From: JAFLTL01 sp964389525
GTDB taxonomy: Bacteria > Bacteroidota > Bacteroidia > Bacteroidales > Muribaculaceae
Direction of reading: 5' to 3'
Assembly (NCBI GenBank): GCA_964389525.1
Contig: CAYMEX010000022.1
Coordinates: forward strand, 1-39,136
DNA length: 39,136 nucleotides
In this document: positions 13,458-22,246 of the stretch, one piece after another
How the letters are laid out: each line of letters starts with the position of its first letter
Position numbering within the stretch: position 1 is the first letter of the stretch
The notes under the pieces: generated by a model
Seen by the model: only the letters and a program-made list of their open reading frames with translations
Databases searched by the model: none
Told to the model about the DNA's origin: nothing
Program-made: the position numbers and the translations under genes

Positions 13458-13465
13458 TAGATTTG
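13458..13465 (+). promoter_or_regulatory. Candidate -7 box for the sugar transporter
   Basis: TAGATTTG matches the Bacteroidetes TAnnTTTG box about 100 bp upstream of the transporter start. No convincing TTTG is seen 19-21 bp upstream of it. The surrounding 13382-13562 stretch is AT-rich with two poly-A runs and holds no gene. Confidence 0.4.
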
Positions 13466-13562
13466 CAGAATCTGTCAGAATAGGGGGCAATCCGCCCCTC
13501 GGACATAACAAATTACCGTAAGAATCAAAATACCCAAACCACACTTATTCAATCAAACCATT

Positions 13563-14879
13563 ATGACGACAAAGGCCTCCAAGGCGAATACGGCTCCCGC
13601 GATTATCGCGATGTTCTTCCTGTTCGCAATGATTTCGTTCGTTACAGGATTCCAGAACCCGTTTGGCGTGATCCTCAAAAATCAGCTTTCACTTTCCGCA
13701 CTGCAGTCGCAGCTCGGTAACCTTGCAAACTTCATTGCCTATGCTTTCATGGGCATCCCTGCAGGTCTGCTTCTCCAGCGCAAAGGCTACAAGTTCTCGG
13801 CAATAGCATCGCTTCTTGTCGGCATCCTCGGCGTGGCCATCATGTTCATCTCATCGTTCCTCCCCGACAGCGCCATCTTCGGTGTTTATCTCACCGGCGC
13901 ATTCGTGGCAGGTTTCTCGATGTGTATGCTGAACACTGTTGTTAACCCGATGCTCAACACCCTCGGCGGTGGCGGCAACAAGGGTAACCAGCTCATCCAA
14001 CTCGGCGGTTCGTGCAACTCGCTTGCCGCAACTATCTGCCCCATCCTTGTAGGTTATCTTATGGGCGACATCGCCAACTCGAGCCTCGTTGACGCCCGTC
14101 CCGCTCTCTACATCGCCGGCGGCATCTTCATCATTGCCACAATCGTAATCATCTTCACCAACATCCCCGAGCCGATCCTCGACGCTATCAAGAACGAGGA
14201 GAACACGAAGCACGAGACCGAGAAGCAGGCAGAGCCCACTCTTTCGGGCGCCCTCAAGTTCCGTCACTTCGTTCTCGGTGCTATCGCCATCTTCATCTAT
14301 GTCGGTGTTGAGGTCGGTATCCCCAATATGGCAAACCTCTACATGACGAATGATCTCAGCATCGTTCCCGCAGCCGCAGGCGTGCTTGTGGGCATGTACT
14401 GGTTCCTTATGCTCATCGGCCGTCTCGTAGGCGGTGCGATCGGCGGCAAGGTTTCGAGCAAGGTCATGCTCTCTACCGTTGCATCGGTCGGCCTGATCTT
14501 CCTTCTTCTCGCTATCTTCTGCAACCCGTCGAACACAATCGCCATACCTGCATTTGACAGCGACTTCAACGCCATGAGTGTCGACGCTCCCATCAACATC
14601 CTCTTCCTTGTGCTCTGCGGACTCTGCACATCTGTGATGTGGGGCGGCATCTTCAACCTCGCAGTCGAGGGTCTCGGCAAATTCACCGCAGTTGCCTCGG
14701 GCTTCTTCATGGTGATGGTCTGCGGCGGCGGTATTCTCCCGGTTATCCAGGGCGGTGTTGCTGACGCATTCGGCTACCTCGCCAGCTACTGGGTACTGTT
14801 TGCCGGTCTTGCCTACATTCTCTTCTACGCCCTCGTCGGCCACAAGAACGTGAACAAAGACCTCACGGAGAAGGCCTGA
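13563..14879 (+). CDS. MFS transporter, FHS family (fucose/glucose-galactose permease-like)
   Basis: A 438-residue inner-membrane transporter with about 12 hydrophobic helices. The N-terminal helices carry FVTGFQNPFGVILKNQ and GIPAGLLLQRKGYK, the cytoplasmic loop-2 signature of the major facilitator superfamily. The overall pattern, including GGGGNKGNQLIQLGGSCNSL, resembles the fucose/glucose-galactose:H+ symporter (FHS) family that is common in Bacteroidales. A charged central loop (KNEENTKHETEKQAEP, about residues 214-229) joins the two six-helix halves. The substrate cannot be read from the sequence; a hexose or deoxyhexose is likely. It is transcribed alone, between the rpoC terminator and the ompA promoter. 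Confidence 0.88.
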   Translation: MTTKASKANTAPAIIAMFFLFAMISFVTGFQNPFGVILKNQLSLSALQSQLGNLANFIAYAFMGIPAGLLLQRKGYKFSAIASLLVGILGVAIMFISSFLPDSAIFGVYLTGAFVAGFSMCMLNTVVNPMLNTLGGGGNKGNQLIQLGGSCNSLAATICPILVGYLMGDIANSSLVDARPALYIAGGIFIIATIVIIFTNIPEPILDAIKNEENTKHETEKQAEPTLSGALKFRHFVLGAIAIFIYVGVEVGIPNMANLYMTNDLSIVPAAAGVLVGMYWFLMLIGRLVGGAIGGKVSSKVMLSTVASVGLIFLLLAIFCNPSNTIAIPAFDSDFNAMSVDAPINILFLVLCGLCTSVMWGGIFNLAVEGLGKFTAVASGFFMVMVCGGGILPVIQGGVADAFGYLASYWVLFAGLAYILFYALVGHKNVNKDLTEKA

Positions 14880-14969
14880 TCGCTGTGCCTAACCCGGCGC
14901 AATGATAAAAAAAGTGCATTCTCCCCAAAAATAATTAGAGACAGTAAACAAAATTTAAATAATAAACGT

Positions 14970-14977
14970 TACATTTG
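14970..14977 (+). promoter_or_regulatory. Candidate -7 box for the OmpA-family gene
   Basis: TACATTTG fits TAnnTTTG and lies 54 bp upstream of the start codon. The AT-rich stretch upstream contains no perfect TTTG at the expected distance. This is the only good box between the transporter and the OmpA-family gene. Confidence 0.5.
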
Positions 14978-15031
14978 CGTAGAATTTCGAGGAATAGAAA
15001 CAACGAAACAAATTAAACAACACGTAATCCT

Positions 15032-16243
15032 ATGAAAAAGAGTGCAATTCTTGCGTTTGCCGCCGCTATGATGCTGGGGCAGAACGTAGTGGCACAGAAC
15101 AACGTTAAGGAAGTTACCTACGTTGAGGATGCCACTCAGGGATATCTCATTAACAACTTCAGCAGCAACTGGTTTATCACCGGTCAGGTTGGTGTGGCTA
15201 ACGCTATGACCAAAGACGAGTACCGTCCCGGTTTCGGCGATCGCTTCGCTCCCGCTGCCGGTCTCTATGTAGGCAAGTACTTCTCGCCGATCATCGGCCT
15301 CCGTGCAGGCTTCGACTGGTTCCAGACCAAGGGCTATGCAGCAAACGGTGCAGGCGTTCAGTACGACGTACCCGCTGAGAGCGGTTTCTACGGCGGCTAC
15401 TACAAGACCAAACTGAACAACATGGGTCTTGCAGGTGACGTTATCATCAACCTCACAAACTGGTGGTGTGGCTACAACCCCGACCGCGTATTCAATGCAA
15501 GCGTATATGCCGGTCTCGGTGGTTACTTCACATTCGAGAAGAAATACAATGGCAAGAATGCCGACGGATGGCGCAACGCACACAATCAGTTCCTCGCTGC
15601 CCGTGCCGGTCTTCTTCTTGACTTCAACCTCAGCCGCAACTTCGCTCTCGGTCTCGACCTCCGTGCTGTCGGTGCAGACAAGGGTATGACAATGAGCTCA
15701 AATCACGTGAGCGTAAACGGTGAGGTTCTCGTATCTGCAACCTACAAGTTCAACAAGGCTAACTGGACTGCTCCCGTTGTCGCTGTTGTTCCTGAGATCG
15801 AGGACTGCGAGCCCATCAAGGCTCGTCTGCAGGCTGCCAACGCCCGCATCGAGGACCTCGAGGCTCAGCTCAAGGCTTGCCTCAACCGTCCCGTTGAGAA
15901 GGTTGTCGAGACAGCTAAGGCTCCCCTCGCTACCATCTACTTCACAATCGGTAACTCGACTCTCAACAGCGTTGACCGCAAGGTCCTCGGTGCTGTTGCC
16001 GAGCAGATCAAGGCTTCCGGCAAGAACTACACTCTCACCGGCTGGGCTGATACCTACACCGGTACCGACGCCATCAACGCCCGTCTGCGTGTCAACCGTG
16101 CCAAGAACGTTGAGAAAGCCCTCATCAAGAACGGTGTTCCCGCTTCTCAGCTCTCAACCAAGAGCGGCGAAGGCAACCTCAATGATCTCGGTATCAAGTA
16201 TGTTGCTCTCGATCGTTGCGTAACTATCGAAGAGAATAAGTAA
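15032..16243 (+). CDS. OmpA-family outer-membrane protein
   Basis: A 403-residue protein with a cleavable signal peptide (residues 1-22, ending VVAQ). An N-terminal part of about 225 residues, rich in alternating aromatic residues, is consistent with an outer-membrane beta barrel. A short coiled-coil-like linker follows (about residues 262-288, IEDLEAQLKACLN). The C-terminal OmpA peptidoglycan-binding domain starts at TIYFTIGNSTLNSVD and carries the NARLRVNRAKNVEKAL motif. It probably tethers the outer membrane to peptidoglycan. Codon use looks strongly optimised, as expected for an abundant protein. The domain ends early, at VTIEENK, which is usual for Bacteroidales versions. Confidence 0.95.
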   Translation: MKKSAILAFAAAMMLGQNVVAQNNVKEVTYVEDATQGYLINNFSSNWFITGQVGVANAMTKDEYRPGFGDRFAPAAGLYVGKYFSPIIGLRAGFDWFQTKGYAANGAGVQYDVPAESGFYGGYYKTKLNNMGLAGDVIINLTNWWCGYNPDRVFNASVYAGLGGYFTFEKKYNGKNADGWRNAHNQFLAARAGLLLDFNLSRNFALGLDLRAVGADKGMTMSSNHVSVNGEVLVSATYKFNKANWTAPVVAVVPEIEDCEPIKARLQAANARIEDLEAQLKACLNRPVEKVVETAKAPLATIYFTIGNSTLNSVDRKVLGAVAEQIKASGKNYTLTGWADTYTGTDAINARLRVNRAKNVEKALIKNGVPASQLSTKSGEGNLNDLGIKYVALDRCVTIEENK

Positions 16244-16385
16244 ATAAAAGACTATTCCTCCTTTAGCTTCCGGGGTATTGTAAAAAACGTGACGTCTTGA
16301 ACAATGCCGATACGCAAGAGATCGCATGACAGGATCTGAAGCCATCACGATCTTTACCGGAAGACTTAAATAAAGCGATAACCCC

Positions 16386-16427
16386 GAAACCGATGAAGGA
16401 ATTTTCCTTCGTCGGTTTCTTTATTTT
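16386..16427 (+). terminator. Rho-independent terminator after the OmpA-family gene
   Basis: GAAACCGATGAAGGAA (16386-16401) pairs with TTCCTTCGTCGGTTTC (16404-16419): 16 bp with one G-T pair and a 2-nt gap, followed by TTTATTTT. It lies 142 bp beyond the stop, so the message has a long 3' UTR, and only 17 bp before folP. Confidence 0.9.
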
Positions 16428-16444
16428 AAACAAGCTCCAGAAAG

Positions 16445-17299
16445 ATGAATCCGTTTTCAATCGATATAAAGGGCCGAGTCATCAGATATGACCGTCCGGT
16501 TGTCATGGGCATACTCAACGTCACGCCCGACTCATTTTACAGCGAGTCGAGATGCTGGGACCTCGGGCGCATCGAAAGCACAGCGCGCCGGCTCATCGAC
16601 GAGGGGGCCGACATGATCGACATAGGCGGCTACTCGTCGCGTCCCGGAGCCGATGACGTCACTCCGCAGGAGGAGATACGGCGTGTTGCCGCTGGTATAA
16701 GGGCTGTCAGGGATCTGTCGGGCGAGATACCTGTGTCGGTCGACACATTTCGCGCCGATGTGGCGCGTGCGGCTATTCTCGATCACGGCGCTGACATTGT
16801 AAACGATATTGCAGGGGGAGACCTCGACGACACCATGTTTGATGCCGTGGCCGAGCTGAAGGCTCCGTACATCGTGATGCACATGCGGGGTACGGCCGCC
16901 GACATGCAGTCGCATACCGACTATACGGCCGAGGGAGGCGTCACCGCCGATGTCATTTCGCGGCTGGCAGAGAAGATCGACCGGCTGCGGCAGAAGGGTG
17001 TGGCCGACATAATAGCCGATCCGGGATTCGGATTCGCAAAAACTGCCGCTCAGAATTATGAGCTGCTTTATAATCTGCGTCTTATCGCCGACACTCTGTG
17101 CTGTCCGATGCTCGTGGGGGTGTCGAGAAAGTCAATGATATATAAGACGCTTGATATCACTCCGGCCGAGTCGCTTAACGGCACGACCGTGATAAACACG
17201 CTGGCACTCGAGCGTGGCGCCGACATACTCAGGGTACACGACGTCAAGGAGGCGCGACAGGCTGTCGTGCTCCGGGAAGATATGTATAAAAACGTATAG
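16445..17299 (+). CDS. folP: Dihydropteroate synthase
   Basis: A 284-residue TIM-barrel enzyme that joins p-aminobenzoate to dihydropterin pyrophosphate in folate synthesis; it is the sulfonamide target. The two pterin signatures are clear: MGILNVTPDSF (residues 21-31) and DIGGYSSRPGA (59-69). Later come VNDIAGG, the IADPGFGFAKT segment and GVSRKSMI, the Arg/Lys loop near the C-terminal end. It begins 17 bp after a strong terminator, so its promoter must lie before that terminator or expression depends on read-through. It ends with TAG, 5 bp from the convergent carbonic anhydrase stop. Confidence 0.97.
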   Translation: MNPFSIDIKGRVIRYDRPVVMGILNVTPDSFYSESRCWDLGRIESTARRLIDEGADMIDIGGYSSRPGADDVTPQEEIRRVAAGIRAVRDLSGEIPVSVDTFRADVARAAILDHGADIVNDIAGGDLDDTMFDAVAELKAPYIVMHMRGTAADMQSHTDYTAEGGVTADVISRLAEKIDRLRQKGVADIIADPGFGFAKTAAQNYELLYNLRLIADTLCCPMLVGVSRKSMIYKTLDITPAESLNGTTVINTLALERGADILRVHDVKEARQAVVLREDMYKNV

Positions 17300-17304
17300 A
17301 GAGG

Positions 17305-17844
17305 TCAGACGCAGGTGAGCTTGCCTGTCGTACTGTCCATGATGTAGCCGCGCACGGCGACATCGGCGCACATGAGCGGGTGGTGGGATATGAGATCGAC
17401 AGTCTCTTTCACGGCGTCGGCCGTATCTTCAAATCCACGCAGCCATGAACGCAGGTCGATGCCGCAGTGCTTCATAAGGTCGATGTGCTCCTCCGATACG
17501 CCGCGCTCCTTCATCAGATGGAGCATCTCGTCGGGATCCATCCCCTGCACACCGCAGCCGGTATGCCCTATGACCATTATTTCGTTCACTCCAAGCTCAT
17601 AGACAGCCACGAGGAGCGAGCGCATTGTCGAGTCAAACGGATTTGTTATCGTCCCGCCGGCGTTCTTGATGATCTTCACATCGCCGTTTTTCAGGCCGAG
17701 CGCGGCCGGCAGCAATGCGACCAGGCGTGTATCCATGCAAGTCACTATGGCGATCTTCTTGTCGGGATACTTGCTCGTGACATAATCTCTGTATTCTCCG
17801 CGCTCTACGAATCCGCGGTTAAATTCAAGCAGTTCCTGTATCAT
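17305..17844 (-). CDS. Beta-class carbonic anhydrase
   Basis: A 179-residue zinc enzyme for CO2/bicarbonate interconversion in the cytoplasm. The zinc ligands and active-site pair are visible: C36 with D38 and R40 in VTCMDTR, and H94 and C97 in IGHTGCG. The NAGG segment (61-64) and the length fit the short, YtiB-like beta family. It is the last gene of the trpS operon, 12 bp after the SDR-like gene. Its stop faces that of folP across 5 bp, with no terminator hairpin between them. Bicarbonate supply for carboxylation is a likely role. Confidence 0.93.
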   Translation of the reverse strand: MIQELLEFNRGFVERGEYRDYVTSKYPDKKIAIVTCMDTRLVALLPAALGLKNGDVKIIKNAGGTITNPFDSTMRSLLVAVYELGVNEIMVIGHTGCGVQGMDPDEMLHLMKERGVSEEHIDLMKHCGIDLRSWLRGFEDTADAVKETVDLISHHPLMCADVAVRGYIMDSTTGKLTCV

Positions 17845-17856
17845 AGCTTTTAAAGA

Positions 17857-18498
17857 CTAAACACCGGCAGGTATCTCCATGCCGTTGATAAACTCAATGC
17901 CTGGAGCCGACAGGAAAACACACAGCTGCGCGATGCCTCTGGCAGAGACACCGCTGTCTTTTATGACAATGCGGTTGACGGTAATCCTGTGTGCGCATAG
18001 GGTCTCGCGCACGGCATCCATATCACGTCGCTCTCCACCGGCAATGTCGATGACGCGTCCGCCGAAATCGTTGGGGTAGGGCAACGACCGGCGCAGTGAG
18101 GCGATATCAGCGGCGAGCAGCGACAGCATTGTGCCATCGTCGCCGGGTGCCGTGTTCACGATCACATCAATGTCGCGCCACGCACGCCCGAGATCGGCCA
18201 CTGCCGCGGCAACGACGGCGGCATCGCGCAAATCTCCATGGATAAATCTCGCCCCCGTAGCGTAGGCCGTGGCGCGTCCGCGCTCCTCATCGGTGTCGCA
18301 GAAGGCGACCTTGCATGCGGCGCGGCAGAATTCGTCGATGACGGCACGCCCTATGGCACACGACCCGTCGGTCACCAGCACGCGGCGGCATGGAAAATCA
18401 ACGCTCCACGCTCCCTTGCGCGCGGCCGCACGCGACATCTGCGTCAGCCTGCCGCTGCGCAGATCCTCCATTTTCTTTTCTAAATAATTGTCGGCCAT
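17857..18498 (-). CDS. Degenerate short-chain dehydrogenase-like protein
   Basis: A 213-residue protein. An N-terminal tail (residues 1-36, MADNYLEKKMEDLRSGRL) is followed by a shortened Rossmann fold. The cofactor loop reads VTDGSCAIG (42-50), so the first Gly of TGxxxGxG is Asp. VNTAPG (114-119) stands for NxAG. After VIDIAGG (149-155) the chain goes almost directly to HRITVNRI (170-177), so the segment that normally carries the catalytic Ser, Tyr and Lys is missing. The C-terminus INGMEIPAGV keeps the family ending. It is unlikely to be a normal oxidoreductase; a binding or regulatory role is possible. The ATG at 18498 lies 3 bp after the comM stop; a longer start at 18537 would overlap comM. 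Confidence 0.75.
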   Translation of the reverse strand: MADNYLEKKMEDLRSGRLTQMSRAAARKGAWSVDFPCRRVLVTDGSCAIGRAVIDEFCRAACKVAFCDTDEERGRATAYATGARFIHGDLRDAAVVAAAVADLGRAWRDIDVIVNTAPGDDGTMLSLLAADIASLRRSLPYPNDFGGRVIDIAGGERRDMDAVRETLCAHRITVNRIVIKDSGVSARGIAQLCVFLSAPGIEFINGMEIPAGV

Positions 18499-18500
18499 AC

Positions 18501-20066
18501 CTAAATGCAAGAAGTATGGGCTCCGCCTCCTCCCCACGACGAGCGGTCGAGATTGCGGTAGTTTATCGCCTCAGACACGTGTTCGGCACCTACGGTGTCC
18601 GCTCCGTCGAGATCGGCGATCGTGCGTGCCACTCGCAGAATGCGGTCGTAGGCACGCGCCGACATATCGAATTTTATCATTGCGTTGCGCAGGAGCGCAA
18701 ACCCGGCCGCGTCCGGACGTGCGTATTCATTTATCAGTTTCGATCCCATCTGGGCGTTGCAATGCACATTTTTGTGCTGCGCGAATCTCTGCGTCTGTAT
18801 CTGCCTCGCCGCAGTCACCCGGCTGCGTATGCTTGCCGAACTCTCGCCGGGTGCCGAAGCGGCCATATCGTCGAACTCTACGGGCTGTATCTCCACCTGT
18901 ATGTCGATGCGGTCGAGAAGCGGCCCCGAAATGCGGCCGAGATATTTCTTCACCGCGCCTATGTCGCATGTGCACTCGCGCGTCGGGTGGTTGTAGTAGC
19001 CGCATGGACACGGGTTCATCGATGCCACGAGCATGAAGCTCGCCGGGTAGTCTATCGAGTATTTGGCACGCGAGATCGATATGAATCTGTCTTCGAGCGG
19101 CTGACGCATCACCTCGAGTACGGTGCGGTTGAATTCGGGGAACTCGTCGAGGAAAAGCACACCGTTATGCGCCAGCGAGATCTCGCCGGGCATAGGGTTG
19201 CTTCCGCCGCCCACCAGAGCCACCGGCGATATCGTGTGGTGCGGACTGCGGAACGGGCGCTCGGTCATCAGGCGCGAGCCCCGGCGCAGTTTTCCGGCTA
19301 CAGAGTGTATCTTGGTTGTCTCAAGCGCCTCGCCGAGTGTGAATGGAGGCAATATCGTCGGCACACGCTTGGCCATCATCGACTTGCCAGAGCCAGGAGG
19401 GCCTACCATGAGTATGTTGTGGCCTCCGGCACACGCCACCTCGAAGGCGCGTTTCACATTCTCCTGCCCCTTGACATCGGCAAAGTCATACTCAAAACGG
19501 CCGGCCGACGCCTCAAATTCGGCGCGCGTGTCGACCCTGGTCGGTTCTATCGCATCGGGTGCCCCGGTGATCACCGCGATCGCTTCGGCGAGGTTTCGTG
19601 CGCCGTACACCTCGAGCCGGTTGACGACGGCGGCCTCGGTGGCATTGCCCTCGGGCACGATCATACCCCTGAATCCCATCGCACGGGCCATCACCGCCAT
19701 CGGCAGTATGCCCCTCACGGGACACAGACTCCCGTCGAGCGACAGCTCGCCCATAAGCACGTAATCGCCGAGGTTGTCGGCCGCGATGCGCTCTGTCGCC
19801 GCAAGTATCGCCACCGCGAGCGGGAGATCATAGGCCGCTCCCTCCTTCCTCACATCGGCCGGAGCCATGTTTATGACGATCTTGCGACGGGGCATGTCGT
19901 AGCCATGCTGCCTGAGCGACGAGAGCACGCGCTCCTGGCTCTCCTTGACCGACGCGTCGGGAAGCCCCACCACGGTGAAGCCTATGCCGGCATCCGCCCG
20001 GGCCTCGATCGTGACCGGGATGGCATCTATGCCTTGAACGGCAGCTCCCGAGACTTTTACAAGCAT
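18501..20066 (-). CDS. comM: YifB/ComM family Mg-chelatase-like AAA+ ATPase
   Basis: A 521-residue protein. The N-terminal Lon-like substrate domain begins MLVKVSGAAVQGIDA and contains FTVVGLPDASVKESQERV (about 30-47). The AAA+ module has Walker A GPPGSGKS (222-229), the Walker B region GVLFLDEFPEF and the family zinc-like segment NPCPCGYYNHPTREC. The C-terminal Mg-chelatase domain completes it. Family members (ComM in Haemophilus and Vibrio) are helicases that extend branch migration during natural transformation. Its start overlaps the upstream lipoprotein gene by 10 bp, so the two are translated from one message. Confidence 0.94.
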   Translation of the reverse strand: MLVKVSGAAVQGIDAIPVTIEARADAGIGFTVVGLPDASVKESQERVLSSLRQHGYDMPRRKIVINMAPADVRKEGAAYDLPLAVAILAATERIAADNLGDYVLMGELSLDGSLCPVRGILPMAVMARAMGFRGMIVPEGNATEAAVVNRLEVYGARNLAEAIAVITGAPDAIEPTRVDTRAEFEASAGRFEYDFADVKGQENVKRAFEVACAGGHNILMVGPPGSGKSMMAKRVPTILPPFTLGEALETTKIHSVAGKLRRGSRLMTERPFRSPHHTISPVALVGGGSNPMPGEISLAHNGVLFLDEFPEFNRTVLEVMRQPLEDRFISISRAKYSIDYPASFMLVASMNPCPCGYYNHPTRECTCDIGAVKKYLGRISGPLLDRIDIQVEIQPVEFDDMAASAPGESSASIRSRVTAARQIQTQRFAQHKNVHCNAQMGSKLINEYARPDAAGFALLRNAMIKFDMSARAYDRILRVARTIADLDGADTVGAEHVSEAINYRNLDRSSWGGGGAHTSCI

Positions 20067-21109
20067 AATTCCCTTGCTTTACTTATGCCTGCATAAAAAT
20101 CAGCTCCGCTGTATCTTATCTGGCCGAGGCTGTCGGCGACAATCACCCACGGACGCGACGGCAATGCCGTCGTCGCCGACACGCCGGGATGCCATACACG
20201 CTCCCACGGCAGACTGTCGTTCTCGACTTCCTTCTTCCATGTTTCGATACCGGCGTTTATATCGTCTATCTCATACACCGAGACAGTTTTTTTCTTCTTA
20301 TCCTTATCCTTGTCTTTTTCTTTCGCCTTGTCTTTCTCCGCTGCCTCTTCGGTGAGCTTCTTCAGAAGGTTGTCGTTTGAGCCGATGCGTGCTCCCGCCG
20401 AGGGGGTGAAATAGAGGAGTGTGGCCTTGTGCTTCGTCGGGTCGACATCGATCCTGCGACGGTCTGCGCCGACAAACCACAGTGAGTCGGCGAGTGCCGG
20501 CAGACCGGAGTCGACGCTGAACACCAATCCGTCGCGGTAGCTCTCGGTCAGCGACGTTATGCGTGCCTTCTGCGCTATGCTTCTGAGGAGTGAGTCGGCC
20601 TCGCGTTCCCTGCCACGGGCATCGTAATATCGCGTCAGGAGCACCGACGACACCACATTCTCGCTGTTTTCTGCAATGAAAGCTGCGACCGATCGGTTCA
20701 CGGCGTCGGTCTGCCCGGCCTCTATGGTCTGCCTGTTATCGCCGATCCAGCGCATCAGTTCCACCGATGGCTTGCTCCCCTTTATCATCTTGGCTTCGGG
20801 GTTGTTCAGCTCGAGGGCACACTCCACATGGTCGCCGTTTTTCACGAGAAACGACGCCACAAGCGAGCGTGTGCTCGTGAAGACATCCACCACCGTGTAG
20901 TCGCGGCTGTTGCCTTCGATCGAGAATTTGCCGTCGACGGCTGTCGATCTCATGGTCTTTATCGAGCCGTCGCCGAAATACACGACCTGCAGGTTCTGTG
21001 TGCCAAGGCCCTCGATCACGCCCATGATCCTGAACGAGTCAGAGCTGCCGCAGCTCCACAAGAGAGCCACAGCCGCAATCGACACGATCAGTCTCAGCAG
21101 CCTGTTCAT
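20057..21109 (-). CDS. DUF4369-type lipoprotein with an inactive thioredoxin-like domain
   Basis: A 350-residue protein with a lipoprotein signal (LLWSC, lipidated Cys20). The N-terminal half (about 25-110) resembles the DUF4369 domain found before TlpA-like thioredoxins in Bacteroidetes. The C-terminal half keeps a thioredoxin-like outline (LLYFTPSAGARIGSN at 231-245, PWVIVADSLGQIRYSG at 320-335), but the CxxC site is absent. A very Lys/Asp/Glu-rich insertion (256-274) interrupts the fold. It probably lies in the periplasm on a membrane. The start overlaps the trpS stop by 4 bp (ATGA) and the end overlaps comM by 10 bp. Compare the active relative at 32113-33147. Confidence 0.8.
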   Translation of the reverse strand: MNRLLRLIVSIAAVALLWSCGSSDSFRIMGVIEGLGTQNLQVVYFGDGSIKTMRSTAVDGKFSIEGNSRDYTVVDVFTSTRSLVASFLVKNGDHVECALELNNPEAKMIKGSKPSVELMRWIGDNRQTIEAGQTDAVNRSVAAFIAENSENVVSSVLLTRYYDARGREREADSLLRSIAQKARITSLTESYRDGLVFSVDSGLPALADSLWFVGADRRRIDVDPTKHKATLLYFTPSAGARIGSNDNLLKKLTEEAAEKDKAKEKDKDKDKKKKTVSVYEIDDINAGIETWKKEVENDSLPWERVWHPGVSATTALPSRPWVIVADSLGQIRYSGADFYAGISKARELCL

Positions 21110-22191
21110 TTTCCGTAGCGGGCTGCCTGCTTTGCGATGAGAGCCGGGTCGTCGAAGTAATTAATCTTCATGGCCTTGCGCACGCGGTCGAGAGTCTGGG
21201 CGGCAGCAGCACGCGCATCCTCAGAGCCCTTGCGGAGTATCTCGTAGACGCCGGGGATATCTTTCTCATACATGGCGCGGCGCTCACGCAGCGGGCACAG
21301 GATCTCTTCAAGCACCTGGCAGAGAAGCTTTTTAACCGTGCCGTCGCCGAGGCCGCCTTTCACATAGTGTGCCTTCATCTCGTCGAGCGACTCATATTGA
21401 GGGGTGTACATCTTCACCTGCTCCTGTGTGCAGAGAGCGTCGAGATAGATAAACGGACAGTTGCCTTCGAGATGTCCCGGATCCTCGATGTTGAGGTGCA
21501 GCGGGTCGGTGTACATCGAGTTCACGCCTTTCTTCACCTGCTTGGGCGAGTCGCTCAGGTAGATGCAGTTGCCGAGGCTCTTGCTCATCTTGGCTTTGCC
21601 GTCGGTGCCGGGCAGACGCAGGCATGCTGCGTTGTCGGGTAGAAGTATCTCGGGCTTGACGAGCGTCGGGCCGTAGATAGAGTTGAATCGGTCTACGATC
21701 TCGCGTGTAAGCTCGATCATCGGAGCCTGATCCTCGCCCACAGGGACGGTCGTGGCATTGAAAGCCGTGATGTCGCTTGCCTGGCTCACAGGATAGCAGA
21801 AGAAGCCCACCGGTATGCTCTGCTCGAAATTGCGCATCTTGATCTCGGTCTTTACGGTCGGGTTGCGCTGCACGCGCGACACCGTCACGAGATTCATGTA
21901 GTAGAACGCGAGTTCGGCAAGCTCAGGCACCTGGCTCTGGATGAATATGGTCGTCTTGGCCGGATCAAGCCCTGCCGACAGATAGTCGAGAGCCACTTCG
22001 ATCACATTCTGCCTCACCTTCTCGGGGTTGTCGGCATTGTCGGTGAGAGCCTGCGCGTCGGCGATCATTACGTATATCTTGTCGTAGAGACCCGAGTTCT
22101 GAAGCTCCACGCGGCGGCGCAGCGAGCCCACGAAATGTCCGAGATGAAGTTTGCCGGTAGGACGGTCGCCTGTGAGTATGATTTTTTCCAT
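21106..22191 (-). CDS. trpS: Tryptophanyl-tRNA synthetase
   Basis: A 361-residue class Ic synthetase that charges tRNA-Trp. The HIGH-type motif is in TGKLHLGHF (12-20) and KMSKS is at 201-205. PVGEDQAPMIELTREI (150-165) belongs to the tryptophan-binding face. I start it at the ATG at 22191; an upstream TTG at 22200 is also in frame but unnecessary. It heads a five-gene operon (trpS, lipoprotein, comM, SDR-like, carbonic anhydrase). A good promoter lies just upstream at 22215-22246. Confidence 0.97.
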   Translation of the reverse strand: MEKIILTGDRPTGKLHLGHFVGSLRRRVELQNSGLYDKIYVMIADAQALTDNADNPEKVRQNVIEVALDYLSAGLDPAKTTIFIQSQVPELAELAFYYMNLVTVSRVQRNPTVKTEIKMRNFEQSIPVGFFCYPVSQASDITAFNATTVPVGEDQAPMIELTREIVDRFNSIYGPTLVKPEILLPDNAACLRLPGTDGKAKMSKSLGNCIYLSDSPKQVKKGVNSMYTDPLHLNIEDPGHLEGNCPFIYLDALCTQEQVKMYTPQYESLDEMKAHYVKGGLGDGTVKKLLCQVLEEILCPLRERRAMYEKDIPGVYEILRKGSEDARAAAAQTLDRVRKAMKINYFDDPALIAKQAARYGK

Positions 22192-22214
22192 AATGTTCAA
22201 TTTGTTTCAGTTTT

Positions 22215-22246
22215 CAAAATTAAGAAAATTATCGCCCCTGCACAAA
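22215..22246 (-). promoter_or_regulatory. Bacteroidetes promoter for the trpS operon
   Basis: On the minus strand, TTTG (plus positions 22246-22243) is followed after 20 bp by TAATTTTG (22222-22215), matching TTTG-N19-21-TAnnTTTG. The -33 box lies inside the 20-bp direct repeat that bounds the Abi insert. The predicted leader is only about 15-20 nt. Confidence 0.7.

Noticed and set aside
18390..20096. 568-codon plus-strand frame opposite comM
   Set aside because: Arg/His-rich translation with no domain, antisense to a clear AAA+ ATPase gene; an artefact of GC-rich codon use.
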